A DNA stretch of 64,000 nucleotides from VHCN01 sp964589935 (GTDB lineage Bacteria > Verrucomicrobiota > Verrucomicrobiia > Limisphaerales > VHCN01). Position numbers and translations under genes: made by a program. This document shows, in pieces, positions 1 to 9,060 of this stretch. Where the stretch lies: contig CAZPVD010000007.1 in NCBI GenBank assembly GCA_964589935.1, forward strand, positions 124,001 through 188,000. The letters are read 5' to 3'. The notes beneath the pieces were generated by a model, which saw only the letters and a program-made list of their open reading frames with translations, was not told the origin of the DNA and did no database searches. Each line of letters opens with the position of its first letter. The first letter of the stretch is position 1.

Positions 1-2453
1 CGTCGCCCGAGGACGAGAAGCTGGCCTCGGACGTGCAAGTGGACAAATACCTGAGAAAACCGGCATCCATGGACGACATCGCCGCCGCATTGCAGGAAGT
101 CACCTCCAAACCCCACGCCGCGCCACAAGGCGGTGTGATGAAGGAAGCCGAGGTGCTCAAGGAATACAGCCAGCGGCTGGTCGCCCGGCTGGAGCAGAAG
201 AATGAAGAATTGCAGATGATCCTCGATGCCGTGCCGGCGATCATCTTCTACAAGGACCGCCAGCACCGCCTCGTGCGCGTCAACGCCTCGTGCGCGCGGG
301 CGCACGGCCGGTCCGCCGCGGAATTCGCCGGCAAGACCGACTCCGATCTTGGTTTGCCTCATGCCGAACAATACGTCCGGGACGAGGAGGAAGTCGCCGC
401 CACGGGCCAGCCCAAGCGCAACATCATTGAACCCATGGTCGGGTTGGCCGGCACTCGCTGGTGGCAGACGGACAAGTTCCCCATCCGCGACGAAGCGGGA
501 GCGATCACCGGGTTTATCGGCTTCAGTTTGGACATCACTGAACGCAAGCAGGTGGAGGAAGCACTGGGGCGGGCCGAGTCGCAATACCGCGGGATTTTTG
601 AGAATTCCGTCGAAGGGATCGCCCAGACGATGCCGGAGGGACGCATCCTCACGGCAAATCCCGCGTTCGCCCGGATGCTCGGCTACGAGTCCGCGGAGGC
701 CCTGCTGGCCGCGTCGCTGTTGATGGGCCGGGATGTTTATGTCAATCCAGAGGACAGGAAAACCTTCCTCGATATGATTGCGGAAAACAACATCTGCAAC
801 GATTTCCAGTGCCAGTTCAAACGCAAGGACGGACAGGTTTTTTGGGTTTCAATCAACGCCAGCGCCGCGCGGGATGCTGCCGGGACGGTGCAGTTCTACA
901 ACTTCACCTGCATGGACATCAGCGAGCGCCTCAAGGCCGAGCAACGGTTGCGCGAGCAGGCGGCTCTGCTGGACCTGACTTCCGAGGCCATCATCGTCCG
1001 CGACCTCTCGCACCGCATCACCTTCTGGAACAAAGGCGCGGAGAGCCTCTACGGCTGGACGGCCGAGGAGGCGGTCGGCCAGATAGTCACCGAACTTTAC
1101 GCCTCAATCGCGTGGGACGGGCGTGAAGCAGCGCGACGGCAGGTGTTGGAGCAGGGCCGATGGGAGGGCGAGCTGCATCAGAAGACCAAAGCAGGAAAGC
1201 AGCTCATCGTTGACAGCCGGTGGACCTTGTTGTGGAACGCGACCGGCGCACCCGAAGCCATTCTTGCCATCAACAGCGACATCACGGAAAAGAAGCAGAT
1301 CGAGGCGCAGTTCCTGCGAAGCCAGCGCATGGAAAGCATGGGCGCGCTGGCGGGTGGCGTGGCGCATGATTTGAACAACGTCCTCTCACCCATCCTCATG
1401 GCGGCGCAGTTGTTGCACGCGCGCGCCACCGATGACCGCACCAAGGAGCTGCTCGAAATGATCGAGGCGGGCACCAAGCGCGGCGCGAACATGATCCGTC
1501 AAATCCTCTCCTTCGCCCGCGGCACGGAAGGCGAGAAGGGCTTGATGCAGGTGCGGCATCTGCTCAAGGACATTGTCAAGATGATGAAGGACACCTTCCC
1601 GCCCAACATCTATTGCGAGTCCAACGTGGCCTCGGAGCTGTGGCCGGTGCTCGGCGACGCCACGCAGTTGTATCAAGTGCTGCTCAACCTCTGCGTGAAC
1701 AGCCGCGACGCCATGTCTAACGGCGGCAAAATTGTTCTCACGGCGGAAAACATCACGCTGGATGAAACCTACGCAAAATCCAGCCAGGATGCGCGACGGG
1801 GACCTTATGTCGTCCTGACTGTCACGGACAACGGCTCGGGCATTCCCAAGGAGCATCAGGAGAAAATCTTCGAACCGTTCTTCAGCACCAAGGAACCGGG
1901 CAAGGGCACCGGCCTCGGCCTGTCCACAGTGAAGCAGATCATCGCGCGCCACGGCGGCTTCATCCACCTTTACAGCGAAACCGGCAACGGCACGCAGTTC
2001 AAGATTTACATCCCCGCCGTCGTGGGCGAGCAGGACAAGTCGGCCACAACCATCTTCACTCTGCCCGTGGGGCATGGCGAGCTGGTGCTGGTGGTGGACG
2101 ACGAGGCGGCTGTGCGCGAGATCGTCAAGGCCACGCTCGAAAACTACGGCTACCGCGTGGTGACGGCCTGCGACGGCACCGAGGCTGTGGCGCGATTCTT
2201 CGAGAACCGGCAGGAAGTGAGGGCGTTGCTCACGGACATGCAGATGCCGCACATGGACGGCACGGCGACAATCCGCGCGCTGCGGAACATCCAGCCCGAC
2301 CTGCGCGTGTTGGTGGCATCGGGCCTCACCAGCCATCAGGAAGCGCTCAGCAACGTGGGCCTCAGCGTGCAGGGATTCGTCGCCAAGCCGTTCACCGCCG
2401 CCAGCCTCCTGCTCGAACTCGACACCGTCATCAAAGGCGGGAAGCCAAAGTAA
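1..2453 (+). CDS. Hybrid sensor histidine kinase/response regulator (5'-truncated by window)
   Basis: The frame is open to the left edge. The first residues, ending in a K-Y-L-R-K-P segment, look like the C-terminal end of a receiver domain, so the true start lies upstream and the first visible GTG at 33 is not it. Counting from 33: three PAS/PAC domains (about 60-175, 180-310 and 310-425), a HisKA domain with the phospho-acceptor His at about 445 in GGVAHDLNN, an HATPase domain with N-box NSRDA and a GTGLGLS G-box, and a C-terminal receiver with Asp about 735 in LLTDMQMP. The probable order is REC-PAS-PAS-PAS-HK-REC, a cytoplasmic phosphorelay kinase. No transmembrane segment is visible. The next gene is convergent, so its target is not indicated by context. 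Confidence 0.93.
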   Translation, partial: SPEDEKLASDVQVDKYLRKPASMDDIAAALQEVTSKPHAAPQGGVMKEAEVLKEYSQRLVARLEQKNEELQMILDAVPAIIFYKDRQHRLVRVNASCARAHGRSAAEFAGKTDSDLGLPHAEQYVRDEEEVAATGQPKRNIIEPMVGLAGTRWWQTDKFPIRDEAGAITGFIGFSLDITERKQVEEALGRAESQYRGIFENSVEGIAQTMPEGRILTANPAFARMLGYESAEALLAASLLMGRDVYVNPEDRKTFLDMIAENNICNDFQCQFKRKDGQVFWVSINASAARDAAGTVQFYNFTCMDISERLKAEQRLREQAALLDLTSEAIIVRDLSHRITFWNKGAESLYGWTAEEAVGQIVTELYASIAWDGREAARRQVLEQGRWEGELHQKTKAGKQLIVDSRWTLLWNATGAPEAILAINSDITEKKQIEAQFLRSQRMESMGALAGGVAHDLNNVLSPILMAAQLLHARATDDRTKELLEMIEAGTKRGANMIRQILSFARGTEGEKGLMQVRHLLKDIVKMMKDTFPPNIYCESNVASELWPVLGDATQLYQVLLNLCVNSRDAMSNGGKIVLTAENITLDETYAKSSQDARRGPYVVLTVTDNGSGIPKEHQEKIFEPFFSTKEPGKGTGLGLSTVKQIIARHGGFIHLYSETGNGTQFKIYIPAVVGEQDKSATTIFTLPVGHGELVLVVDDEAAVREIVKATLENYGYRVVTACDGTEAVARFFENRQEVRALLTDMQMPHMDGTATIRALRNIQPDLRVLVASGLTSHQEALSNVGLSVQGFVAKPFTAASLLLELDTVIKGGKPK

Positions 2454-2498
2454 TTCCTGATTTTTCGCCGACCCGGTAAAAGCGCGGCCGGTTTGACG

Positions 2499-4172
2499 TT
2501 AGTCCTTTTGCTCCTTCGGCTCCGGCAGCAGGAAACTTATCGCGAACCCGATGACAAAGACGCTCGTCCCGACAATCGCCGCGGCGAAGGCGACGTTGTT
2601 GAAGGTGCTCGGGCCGCTCAGATGCGAGGCAATCGTCGTGGTCAAGAACGCCGCGCTCGTGCCAATCATGCGGCCGCCGACATTGGTCGCGAAACTGCCG
2701 CCGGTGCCGCGCAGGTGCATCGGAAAAATCTTCGGCAGGTATTCGCCGAAGTAGCTGAACTGCGCGACGACGAGGAAGCCGCAAAAGAAAATGCCCGCCT
2801 GGAATCCAGTCCCGCCCGCTGCGTAGAGCGACGAGTAGGTGACGGCGAAAAGCACGATGCCCGGAAGGAGGAACATCCGCAGCATCCGCCCGCGCGGGAT
2901 CGCGGTGAGCAGCAGCCCGGCGAGCACGATTCGACCGATGAGTCCGCCGGTCTCCTGAAGCATCTGGATGCTGTTCCCGCGCTCCTTCACGAGCTTGTTG
3001 AGCGGCTCCTGCTTGTCGCGGTTGTCACCGAGCGCCCTGAGGATTTTCTCGCGCTCGATCACCGCCTTCTTCGCGTCCGGTTTCGACGCGGTCAGCTCGT
3101 CGAGTTTTGCGCCAAGCTGCTTGAACTCCGCGTTGAGCGCGTCGGCGGTTTCCTTCGCGCCCGCGTTGTTCGCGGCGCGGAAGGCGACGCGGTTCTTGGA
3201 GCGCAGCCCCGCCAGGCTGCCGAGACCGGGCACGTCTTGTTCCGCCTGACGGAATGCGGGCATCACGGTGTCAACCTGCGCGTTGAGCTGCTTCGCCTCG
3301 TCCTGAAGCGGCTTGAGTTCCTTGCGCTGGTCCGCGAGTTCCGGCAGTCCCGGCGCCACGCGCAATGGTGTGAGCTGGAGCGCGCCGAACGCCGCCGCAT
3401 ACGCGCACGCGGAGAGGCCGGCGGTCACGAGCGTCACGCGGCGAAGCTCCGGCGAGAACAGTTCCGCGAAGCTTGGGCGCTTGAGCGTGCCGGCGGCCTT
3501 GCGTTCGCGCCAAATCTGCGACTCCGGCACGAACGGCAGCAACAGCGCGATCGGGATCGCCGGCAGCAGGCCGCTCATCAGCGTGTAGCGCCAGGAGGCG
3601 TGCGCATTGAACATCTCCGGCAGCGGCAGCGCCGGCAGCGAGTTGGCGTGCGAGACGACCCACACGTTGATGCCCGTCACAAGCAGGCCGCCGAGCGACG
3701 CGAACGCCTGCGTGGTGCCGAGCGCGAGCTCCTTCCGCCGCTTGTCCGGGAAAAGCTCCGCGAGCCACGTGATCGCCGCGACGAACTCGACGCACACGCC
3801 GATGAATGTCGTGCAGCGATAAAACACAAACATCGGCAGGGTCGTCACGAACGCCGACGCGAACGGTGAAAACGCGTAAAAGAAAATCGCGAGCGCCATG
3901 ATCCGCTTGCGCCCGAAGCGGTCAATGAGCCATCCGCCGAGCAGCCCGAACACGCCGCCGCTCAACGCCGTCATCCACAGCATCCGCCCCATCCAATCAG
4001 TGACGGTCGGGTGGTTTGCCGGCAGTTGCAGCAGCTCCGCGATCGCGGGCACGCCGACCAGCGGCGTCATCAGCAGCACGTAGGTGTCGAAGAGAAAACC
4101 GATGCTGGCGATGACGAGCACAAGCCATTCGGTGAGGCCGAGTTTGCGCGAGGCGGTGTCTGGCGAAGTCAT
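2499..4172 (-). CDS. MFS transporter with a large coiled-coil insertion
   Basis: Major facilitator of about 557 residues. The N-terminal half has the loop 2-3 motif (GGWLIDRFGRKR) and the sugar/organic-acid-porter-like ELFPDKRR. From the ATG at 4172, hydrophobic helices resume normally after about residue 410. Between TM7 (ends about 270) and TM8 (starts about 409) lie about 135 hydrophilic, charged, Lys/Glu/Ala-rich residues that look like a helical hairpin or coiled coil. An ordinary MFS protein is about 400-450 aa, so the insertion explains the extra length. An ATG at 4205 would add 11 residues; I prefer 4172 because the upstream ATG lies in an inverted repeat. It is last in a minus-strand set with the deacylase and enolase-superfamily genes, suggesting import of their substrate. 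The substrate is unknown. Confidence 0.88.
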   Translation of the reverse strand: MTSPDTASRKLGLTEWLVLVIASIGFLFDTYVLLMTPLVGVPAIAELLQLPANHPTVTDWMGRMLWMTALSGGVFGLLGGWLIDRFGRKRIMALAIFFYAFSPFASAFVTTLPMFVFYRCTTFIGVCVEFVAAITWLAELFPDKRRKELALGTTQAFASLGGLLVTGINVWVVSHANSLPALPLPEMFNAHASWRYTLMSGLLPAIPIALLLPFVPESQIWRERKAAGTLKRPSFAELFSPELRRVTLVTAGLSACAYAAAFGALQLTPLRVAPGLPELADQRKELKPLQDEAKQLNAQVDTVMPAFRQAEQDVPGLGSLAGLRSKNRVAFRAANNAGAKETADALNAEFKQLGAKLDELTASKPDAKKAVIEREKILRALGDNRDKQEPLNKLVKERGNSIQMLQETGGLIGRIVLAGLLLTAIPRGRMLRMFLLPGIVLFAVTYSSLYAAGGTGFQAGIFFCGFLVVAQFSYFGEYLPKIFPMHLRGTGGSFATNVGGRMIGTSAAFLTTTIASHLSGPSTFNNVAFAAAIVGTSVFVIGFAISFLLPEPKEQKD

Positions 4173-4200
4173 GGAGCGTGATGTTGTCCGCGGCAAACGC

Positions 4201-4220
4201 GACATTCAACATTGAATGTC
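4201..4220. promoter_or_regulatory. Operator-like inverted repeat upstream of MFS gene
   Basis: GACATTCAacatTGAATGTC has perfect 8-bp arms around a 4-bp centre. It lies 29 bp before the preferred MFS start and 37 bp past the stop of the upstream deacylase gene. It could bind a dimeric regulator or form a small hairpin; there is no U-tract to make it a terminator. The regulatory role is inferred from position and symmetry only. Confidence 0.4.
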
Positions 4221-4256
4221 CAAAAAACGAAGTGCGGCGGCGAACTGGTCTCGCGT

Positions 4257-5276
4257 TCACGCCACCATCACTTCCTTCTCGCTGACCTGCTGGGCGATGA
4301 CGGCCACGCAGTCGCCTTGCTGGGTGAGGCAGGGGGCGCGGATGGTGATGAGGAAACCGCTGGATTGCGCGACGAGCGGCTCGGGGGCGCGGTCGGGGCG
4401 TTCGAGGTGGTGGATGTAACCGACGGTCTGGCCGCGTTTCACCTTTGCGCCGAGGTCGAGGCAGATTTCAAAGATGCCGGACTCGGGCGCGAGCAGGTAG
4501 TCCTCACGGTGCAGCGCTTGCGTGAGGATGACGGGCGGCAGGCCGAGCTTGGCGCGGGTCCGCACGCGGCCCTTCAGCGCGCCGAGGTGGATGAGGACGT
4601 TGCGCAGGCCGCCCTGCGTGATGCGATGCACATCGGCGGGGACGCATTCGCCGCCGCCCATTTCCGTGGTGACGACGAGCTTGCCCTGGTTCTCCGCCTC
4701 GACCGGCAGCAGGCCCGTGCCGGCGATGTCCGCGTAGAGGAAGGCGAAGTCCGAGTTCCACGCGAGCATGGCGTCGAGCATGGTGCGGCGCTGCGCGCGG
4801 TCGGCGACGAGGTGCATGGTGGAGCACGGCACGAACTCCATGCTGCGGCCGCCGGAGTGGATGTCGATCACCACGTCGCTCAACGGGAAGAGAACTGTCG
4901 TGAGGTAGTGCGCAATCTGGCTCGTGACCGCGCCCTCGGGCTGGCCGGGGAAGGCGCGGTTCATGTTCATGCCGTCCACGGGCGAGAGGCGGGTGGCGGC
5001 GCGCGCGGCGGGGAAGTTGAGCGAAGGGATGAGGATGATGCGTCCGTTGACCATCTCAGGTGTCAGCTCACGCGCGAGTTTCATGATGGCGATCTGGCCC
5101 TGATATTCGTCGCCGTGATTGCCGGCGAGGATGAGGACGGACGGCCCCTTGCCGCGCGCGACGATGGTGCAGGGAATCATCACGTTGGCCCAGCCGCCGA
5201 GGTTGTGGGAGTAGGGAACTTGGAGGAAGCCCTGCTGCTTGCCGGGCGCGGTGAAGTTGAGGGTGGTGTTTAGCAT
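4257..5276 (-). CDS. Succinylglutamate desuccinylase/aspartoacylase-family (M14) zinc hydrolase
   Basis: About 339 residues. The zinc-site pattern of the AstE/AspA branch of M14 is visible: AGNHGDEYQG (His and Glu ligands) and later VIDIHSGG (His). The C-terminal part (ESGIFEICLDLGAKVKRGQ) resembles the beta-barrel domain of this family, which hydrolyses N-acyl amino acids or related amides. The longer frame to 5468 was rejected: its first 64 residues are translated from an intergenic inverted repeat, and the family-like sequence begins at MLNTTLNF. It lies between an enolase-superfamily gene and an MFS gene on the same strand, suggesting a shared catabolic pathway. The exact acyl substrate cannot be assigned. 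Confidence 0.85.
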   Translation of the reverse strand: MLNTTLNFTAPGKQQGFLQVPYSHNLGGWANVMIPCTIVARGKGPSVLILAGNHGDEYQGQIAIMKLARELTPEMVNGRIILIPSLNFPAARAATRLSPVDGMNMNRAFPGQPEGAVTSQIAHYLTTVLFPLSDVVIDIHSGGRSMEFVPCSTMHLVADRAQRRTMLDAMLAWNSDFAFLYADIAGTGLLPVEAENQGKLVVTTEMGGGECVPADVHRITQGGLRNVLIHLGALKGRVRTRAKLGLPPVILTQALHREDYLLAPESGIFEICLDLGAKVKRGQTVGYIHHLERPDRAPEPLVAQSSGFLITIRAPCLTQQGDCVAVIAQQVSEKEVMVA

Positions 5277-5297
5277 GATAGGGACACGGAGTTTTTT

Positions 5298-5450
5298 GCC
5301 ACGGATGGAACACGGATGACGGAGGAGACTTCGCGCGAAGGTCGCGAAGGGGGCGAAGGAATCTGAGGCGAACTGAACTCCACCTTCGCATCCTTCTCGG
5401 CCTTCGCGCGACCTCTGAGTTCCGTGATCAATCCGTGTTTCATCCGTGGC
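5298..5450. repeat. Dispersed intergenic inverted repeat, copy 1
   Basis: The left end reads GCCACGGATGGAACACGGAT and the right end is its near-perfect reverse complement (ATCCGTGTTTCATCCGTGGC). The interior has further TTCGCG/CGCGAA-rich arms. The same terminal words recur at 30507-30592 and 33653-33809. This copy fills the gap between the enolase-superfamily gene and the deacylase gene and generates a spurious N-terminal extension on the latter. Confidence 0.85.
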
Positions 5451-5464
5451 TATAGAATGTTCGC

Positions 5465-6583
5465 TCACGCGACGCGGTGCTTACGCACTTGTTCCTCGTT
5501 CAGTTCCAAGCCGAGACCGGGCGCGTCGGGCACAGGGAGGAAGCCGTCCTTCATGCGGACGTGGCCTTTCGTCAGGAACTCGCGCAGGCTCGTGTTTTCC
5601 TGCACGACGAACTCGGCGATGAGGGCGTTGGGGATCGCGTTGAGCCAGTGCAGCGCGGCGTGGACGTTGATGTAGGTGCTGAAGCCGTGGTTGGCCACCT
5701 TGAGTCCGCGGTCGGCGGCGAGGCTCGCAATCTTCATCGCCTCGGTGAAACCGCCGCAGCGCGTGAGGTCCACTTGCGCGATGTCCACGCGGCCCTTGTC
5801 CATCAGGTCGAGGAACGATTGCCGGCCGCTTTCCTGCTCACCGGCGGCGATGTGAACCGGACTCGCGGCGGTCAACTTCGCATAGCCTTCGTAGTCATCC
5901 GGCGGCAGCGGCTCTTCCAGCCAGAAGATGCCGAACTCGGCGAAGGCCTTCGCGCGCTGGATGGCCGTGCGCGCATCCCACACGAGGCCGGCGTCAATCA
6001 TCACGTCGCCGTCCACGCCGAAGCCTTTGCGCGCCTGGCGGACGAGGTCCACATCGGTCTTGGCGTCCTGGCCCATCGGCGCCCAGCCAAATTTCACGGC
6101 GGAAAAACCTTTCGCGCGGATGCGCTTGGCGAGTTCACCCGTCGCCTTGGGCGGCGCGCCGAAGAGCGAACTCGCGTAGCAGCGAATCTTTTTCTGAAAG
6201 CCCCCGCCGAGGAGTTTCCACACGGGCAGACCGAGTGCCTTGCCCTTGATGTCCCAGAGCGCGAGGTCAATTCCGCTCATCGCGTGCAGGCCGATGCCCC
6301 GCCGGCCCGAGTAAATCGTCCGATGATACATCAAGTGCCACAGGCGCTCCGTCTCGAACGGGTCTTCGCCGATCAACAAATGCTTCAGCCCCGTGCTGAT
6401 GGTGTGCGAGAACGGCCCCTCGATCACCGCCTTCGCCGCAAGCGGCGCGGAGTCCACTTCACCGATTCCGGTGATTCCCGCGTCGGTGGAAACCTCCACG
6501 ATCAGCGCGTCCTGCCCGCTGTCGCATTGTTCGCGGACCAGTTTCTGCGAGACGTAAATGGCCTCGACGTTGGTGATTTTCAT
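5465..6583 (-). CDS. Mandelate racemase/muconate lactonizing enzyme family protein
   Basis: A 372-residue enolase-superfamily enzyme. The N-terminal capping domain starts at MKITNVEAIYVSQ. In the barrel there is a VKFGW strand where the KxK base normally sits, then acidic metal ligands in MIDAG, WLEEPL and AAGEQ, and a His-containing ANHGF near the end. This arrangement fits an acid-sugar dehydratase or racemase. An in-frame ATG 12 codons upstream was rejected because it adds non-family residues. It is first in the minus-strand set followed by the M14 deacylase and MFS carrier, and is divergent from the SDR gene across a 125-bp gap. Substrate unknown. Confidence 0.9.
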   Translation of the reverse strand: MKITNVEAIYVSQKLVREQCDSGQDALIVEVSTDAGITGIGEVDSAPLAAKAVIEGPFSHTISTGLKHLLIGEDPFETERLWHLMYHRTIYSGRRGIGLHAMSGIDLALWDIKGKALGLPVWKLLGGGFQKKIRCYASSLFGAPPKATGELAKRIRAKGFSAVKFGWAPMGQDAKTDVDLVRQARKGFGVDGDVMIDAGLVWDARTAIQRAKAFAEFGIFWLEEPLPPDDYEGYAKLTAASPVHIAAGEQESGRQSFLDLMDKGRVDIAQVDLTRCGGFTEAMKIASLAADRGLKVANHGFSTYINVHAALHWLNAIPNALIAEFVVQENTSLREFLTKGHVRMKDGFLPVPDAPGLGLELNEEQVRKHRVA

Positions 6584-6708
6584 GGCGTGAACATCACACC
6601 GACGCGCTGCATCGCCCATTTGTTCGCCCTTTGCACGCGCCGCGCAACGAACATTTCACGCAAACAAATTGAATTCCCGCCGCTGGTTGGGTTTCATCTC
6701 CTCACCGC

Positions 6709-7470
6709 ATGGGCACCGTCATTGATCTCTCCGGCAAGGTCGCACTCATCACCGGCGCGTCGCAGGGCATCGGCGCGCAGATGGCGCGGACATTCCACGC
6801 GGCGGGCGCAGTCGTCGCGCTGAACCATCCAGACTTAGGCGCAACGCGCGCAGATGCAGAACGTCTCGCCGCGGAATTGAACTCGGCGCGGCCCGGCAGC
6901 GCGAACGCGTTCGCGGCTGATGTTTCGGACGCCGACGCGGTTCGTGCGATGATGCAGGCAGTGAAGCAACAACAGGGCGGCCTGGATTTTCTCATCAACA
7001 ACGCCGCCATTCTGCGCGACAAAACCATCGCGAAGATGTCGCAAGACGAATGGTGCGCCGTGCTCGACGTGAATCTCACGGGCGTTTTTCACTGCTGCAA
7101 GTTCGGCCTCGAAGTCATGCGCGACGGCGGAGCAATCGTGAGCCTTGGCAGCATCGCGGCGATTCAGGGCTTCTTTGGCCAGGCGAACTACGCCGCCGCC
7201 AAGGCCGGCGTGCAAGCGATGATGCGCGTCCTCGCTCGCGAGTGCGCGCGGCGCGGCATCCGCGCCAACACCATCGCACCCGGCGTGATTGACACGGCGA
7301 TGGCCGCTACAATCCCGGAACATGTCCGCGTGGAAATGCTGAAGAACATTCCACTTGCGCGCCACGGCACGACGGAGGAAGTGGCGAACGTCGCGCTCTT
7401 TCTCTGCTCGCCACTCGCAAGCTACGTCACAGGCCAGACCATCGAGGTGAACGGAGGCTGGCGCGGATGA
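6709..7470 (+). CDS. SDR-family NAD(P)-dependent oxidoreductase
   Basis: A 253-residue classical short-chain dehydrogenase. The cofactor motif is TGASQGIG near residue 15, followed by NNAA. The catalytic segment GSIAAIQGFFGQANYAAAK contains Ser, Tyr and Lys, and the C-terminal segment is GQTIEVNGGW. It most resembles the 3-oxoacyl-ACP reductase or sugar/polyol dehydrogenase groups. Its stop overlaps the next start (ATGA), so it is translationally coupled to the CoA-transferase. That suggests oxidation of a hydroxy-acid or hydroxyacyl intermediate before CoA transfer; this pathway role is inference. Confidence 0.92.
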   Translation: MGTVIDLSGKVALITGASQGIGAQMARTFHAAGAVVALNHPDLGATRADAERLAAELNSARPGSANAFAADVSDADAVRAMMQAVKQQQGGLDFLINNAAILRDKTIAKMSQDEWCAVLDVNLTGVFHCCKFGLEVMRDGGAIVSLGSIAAIQGFFGQANYAAAKAGVQAMMRVLARECARRGIRANTIAPGVIDTAMAATIPEHVRVEMLKNIPLARHGTTEEVANVALFLCSPLASYVTGQTIEVNGGWRG

Positions 7471-8996
7471 GAGCCGCCGCGCGCATTGTCTCCGCTGAAG
7501 AGGCCGTTGCTGCGATTCCGTCGGGCGCGACGGTCGCCATCGGCGGATTTGTTGGCGCGGGACATCCCGAGATGCTCACGGCTGCGCTGGAAAATCACTT
7601 TCTCAAGACAGGCTCGCCGCGCGATTTGACGCTCGTGTATTGCGCCGGACAGGGTGACCGCGCCGAACGCGGACTGAATCATCTGGCGCACGCCGGCCTC
7701 GTGAAGCGCGTCGTTGGTGGGCACTGGAACCTCGCGCCGAAGCTCGGCCGCATGGCGCTCGCGAATGAGATTGAGGCTTACAACTTCCCGCAGGGCGTGG
7801 TGTGCGTGCTGCTTCGCGAGATCGCCGCGAAGCGTCCAGGCATCTTCACGAAGGTCGGGATGAACACGTTCATTGATCCCGCAAACACGGGCGGCAGGCT
7901 CAACGCGCGCACCACCGAGCCGTTGGTTGAACGGCTTCAGCTCGACGGCGAGGACTGGCTCCGCTATCGCGCGTTTCCCGTTCACGTCGGATTGATTCGC
8001 GCGACTTCGGCGGACGCGCGCGGCAACCTCACACTCGAACGCGAGGCGCTCATCGGCGAGGTGCTGCCGATTGCGCAGGCCGCAAAAAACCACGGTGGCA
8101 TCGTCATCGCGCAAGTCGAGCGCATCGTCGGCTCCATCACCGATCCGAAGACCGTGCGCGTGCCGGGCATTCTCGTGGATTTCATCGTGGTATCCGACGG
8201 CAAGCAACACGACCAAACCTTCGCGGAGCCGTTCAACGATGCTTATGTGAGCTGCGGCGAAGTGACGGATGCGTTCAAGCCGATGCCGTTCTCCGAACGC
8301 AAAATCATCGGTCGCCGCGTGCTGCGCGAAATCAACTCGGGCGACATCGTGAACCTCGGCATCGGCGTGCCGGAGGCGGTCGCAAGCGTCGCGGCGGAGA
8401 CCGGCCGGCTTGGCGAGTTCACGCTCACGCTGGAGAGCGGCCCGATTGGCGGCGTGCCGGCGGGCGGGTTGAGCTTCGGGTGCAGCGCGCATCCAGAGGC
8501 GGTCATTGACCAGCCGTCGCAGTTTGATTTTTACGACGGCGGCGGACTGGACATCGCCGTGCTCGGCGCGCTCGAAGTGGACGCGGAGGGCAGCGTGAAC
8601 GTCAGCACACTCGGCGCGGGACGCTTCGCCGGCGTCGGCGGCTTCGTGAACATCACGCAGAACGCGAAGCGCGTCGTGTTTGCCTGCACCTTTCGCACGG
8701 ACGGCCTTGAGGTGAGCGCGCGTGACGGCGCGCTGCGCATCCTTCGTGAAGGGCGGCAGGCGAAGTTTGTGAAGCGCGTGGCGCAGGTCTGTTTTCACGG
8801 CCCGTCCGCGCTCGCCCGCGGCCAGCAGGTGCTTTACGTCACGGAACGCGCGGTGTTCGAGTTGGGCCGCAACGGGTTGCAACTGCGCGAACTCGCGCCC
8901 GGTGTGAGCCTCGACGCTGACGTGCTGGGGAAAATGGAATTTGTGCCGCACGTCTCCTCGCCCGCGCGGATGCCGTCGGAGTGTTTCAACAAGTGA
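7467..8996 (+). CDS. Family I acyl-CoA:acetate/3-ketoacid CoA-transferase (fused alpha-beta type)
   Basis: 509 residues, the length of a single-chain CoA-transferase carrying both halves. The N-terminal half has the glycine-rich IGGFVGAGHPE segment. The second half has NLGIGVPEAV, then TLESGPIGG, which should contain the active-site Glu, and an SQFDFYDGGGLD motif typical of propionate/acetoacetate-type enzymes. The reaction is CoA exchange between a short acyl-CoA and a free acid through a glutamyl-CoA intermediate. It overlaps the SDR gene by 4 bp, giving a tight pair for short-chain hydroxy- or keto-acid use. The acid used is not evident. Confidence 0.88.
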   Translation: MRAAARIVSAEEAVAAIPSGATVAIGGFVGAGHPEMLTAALENHFLKTGSPRDLTLVYCAGQGDRAERGLNHLAHAGLVKRVVGGHWNLAPKLGRMALANEIEAYNFPQGVVCVLLREIAAKRPGIFTKVGMNTFIDPANTGGRLNARTTEPLVERLQLDGEDWLRYRAFPVHVGLIRATSADARGNLTLEREALIGEVLPIAQAAKNHGGIVIAQVERIVGSITDPKTVRVPGILVDFIVVSDGKQHDQTFAEPFNDAYVSCGEVTDAFKPMPFSERKIIGRRVLREINSGDIVNLGIGVPEAVASVAAETGRLGEFTLTLESGPIGGVPAGGLSFGCSAHPEAVIDQPSQFDFYDGGGLDIAVLGALEVDAEGSVNVSTLGAGRFAGVGGFVNITQNAKRVVFACTFRTDGLEVSARDGALRILREGRQAKFVKRVAQVCFHGPSALARGQQVLYVTERAVFELGRNGLQLRELAPGVSLDADVLGKMEFVPHVSSPARMPSECFNK

Positions 8997-9060
8997 AGCT
9001 GTCCCGTGACACCAACACAATTGATTGATTTTTCGGTCTGACTCGTCAGATTCTTCCAGC

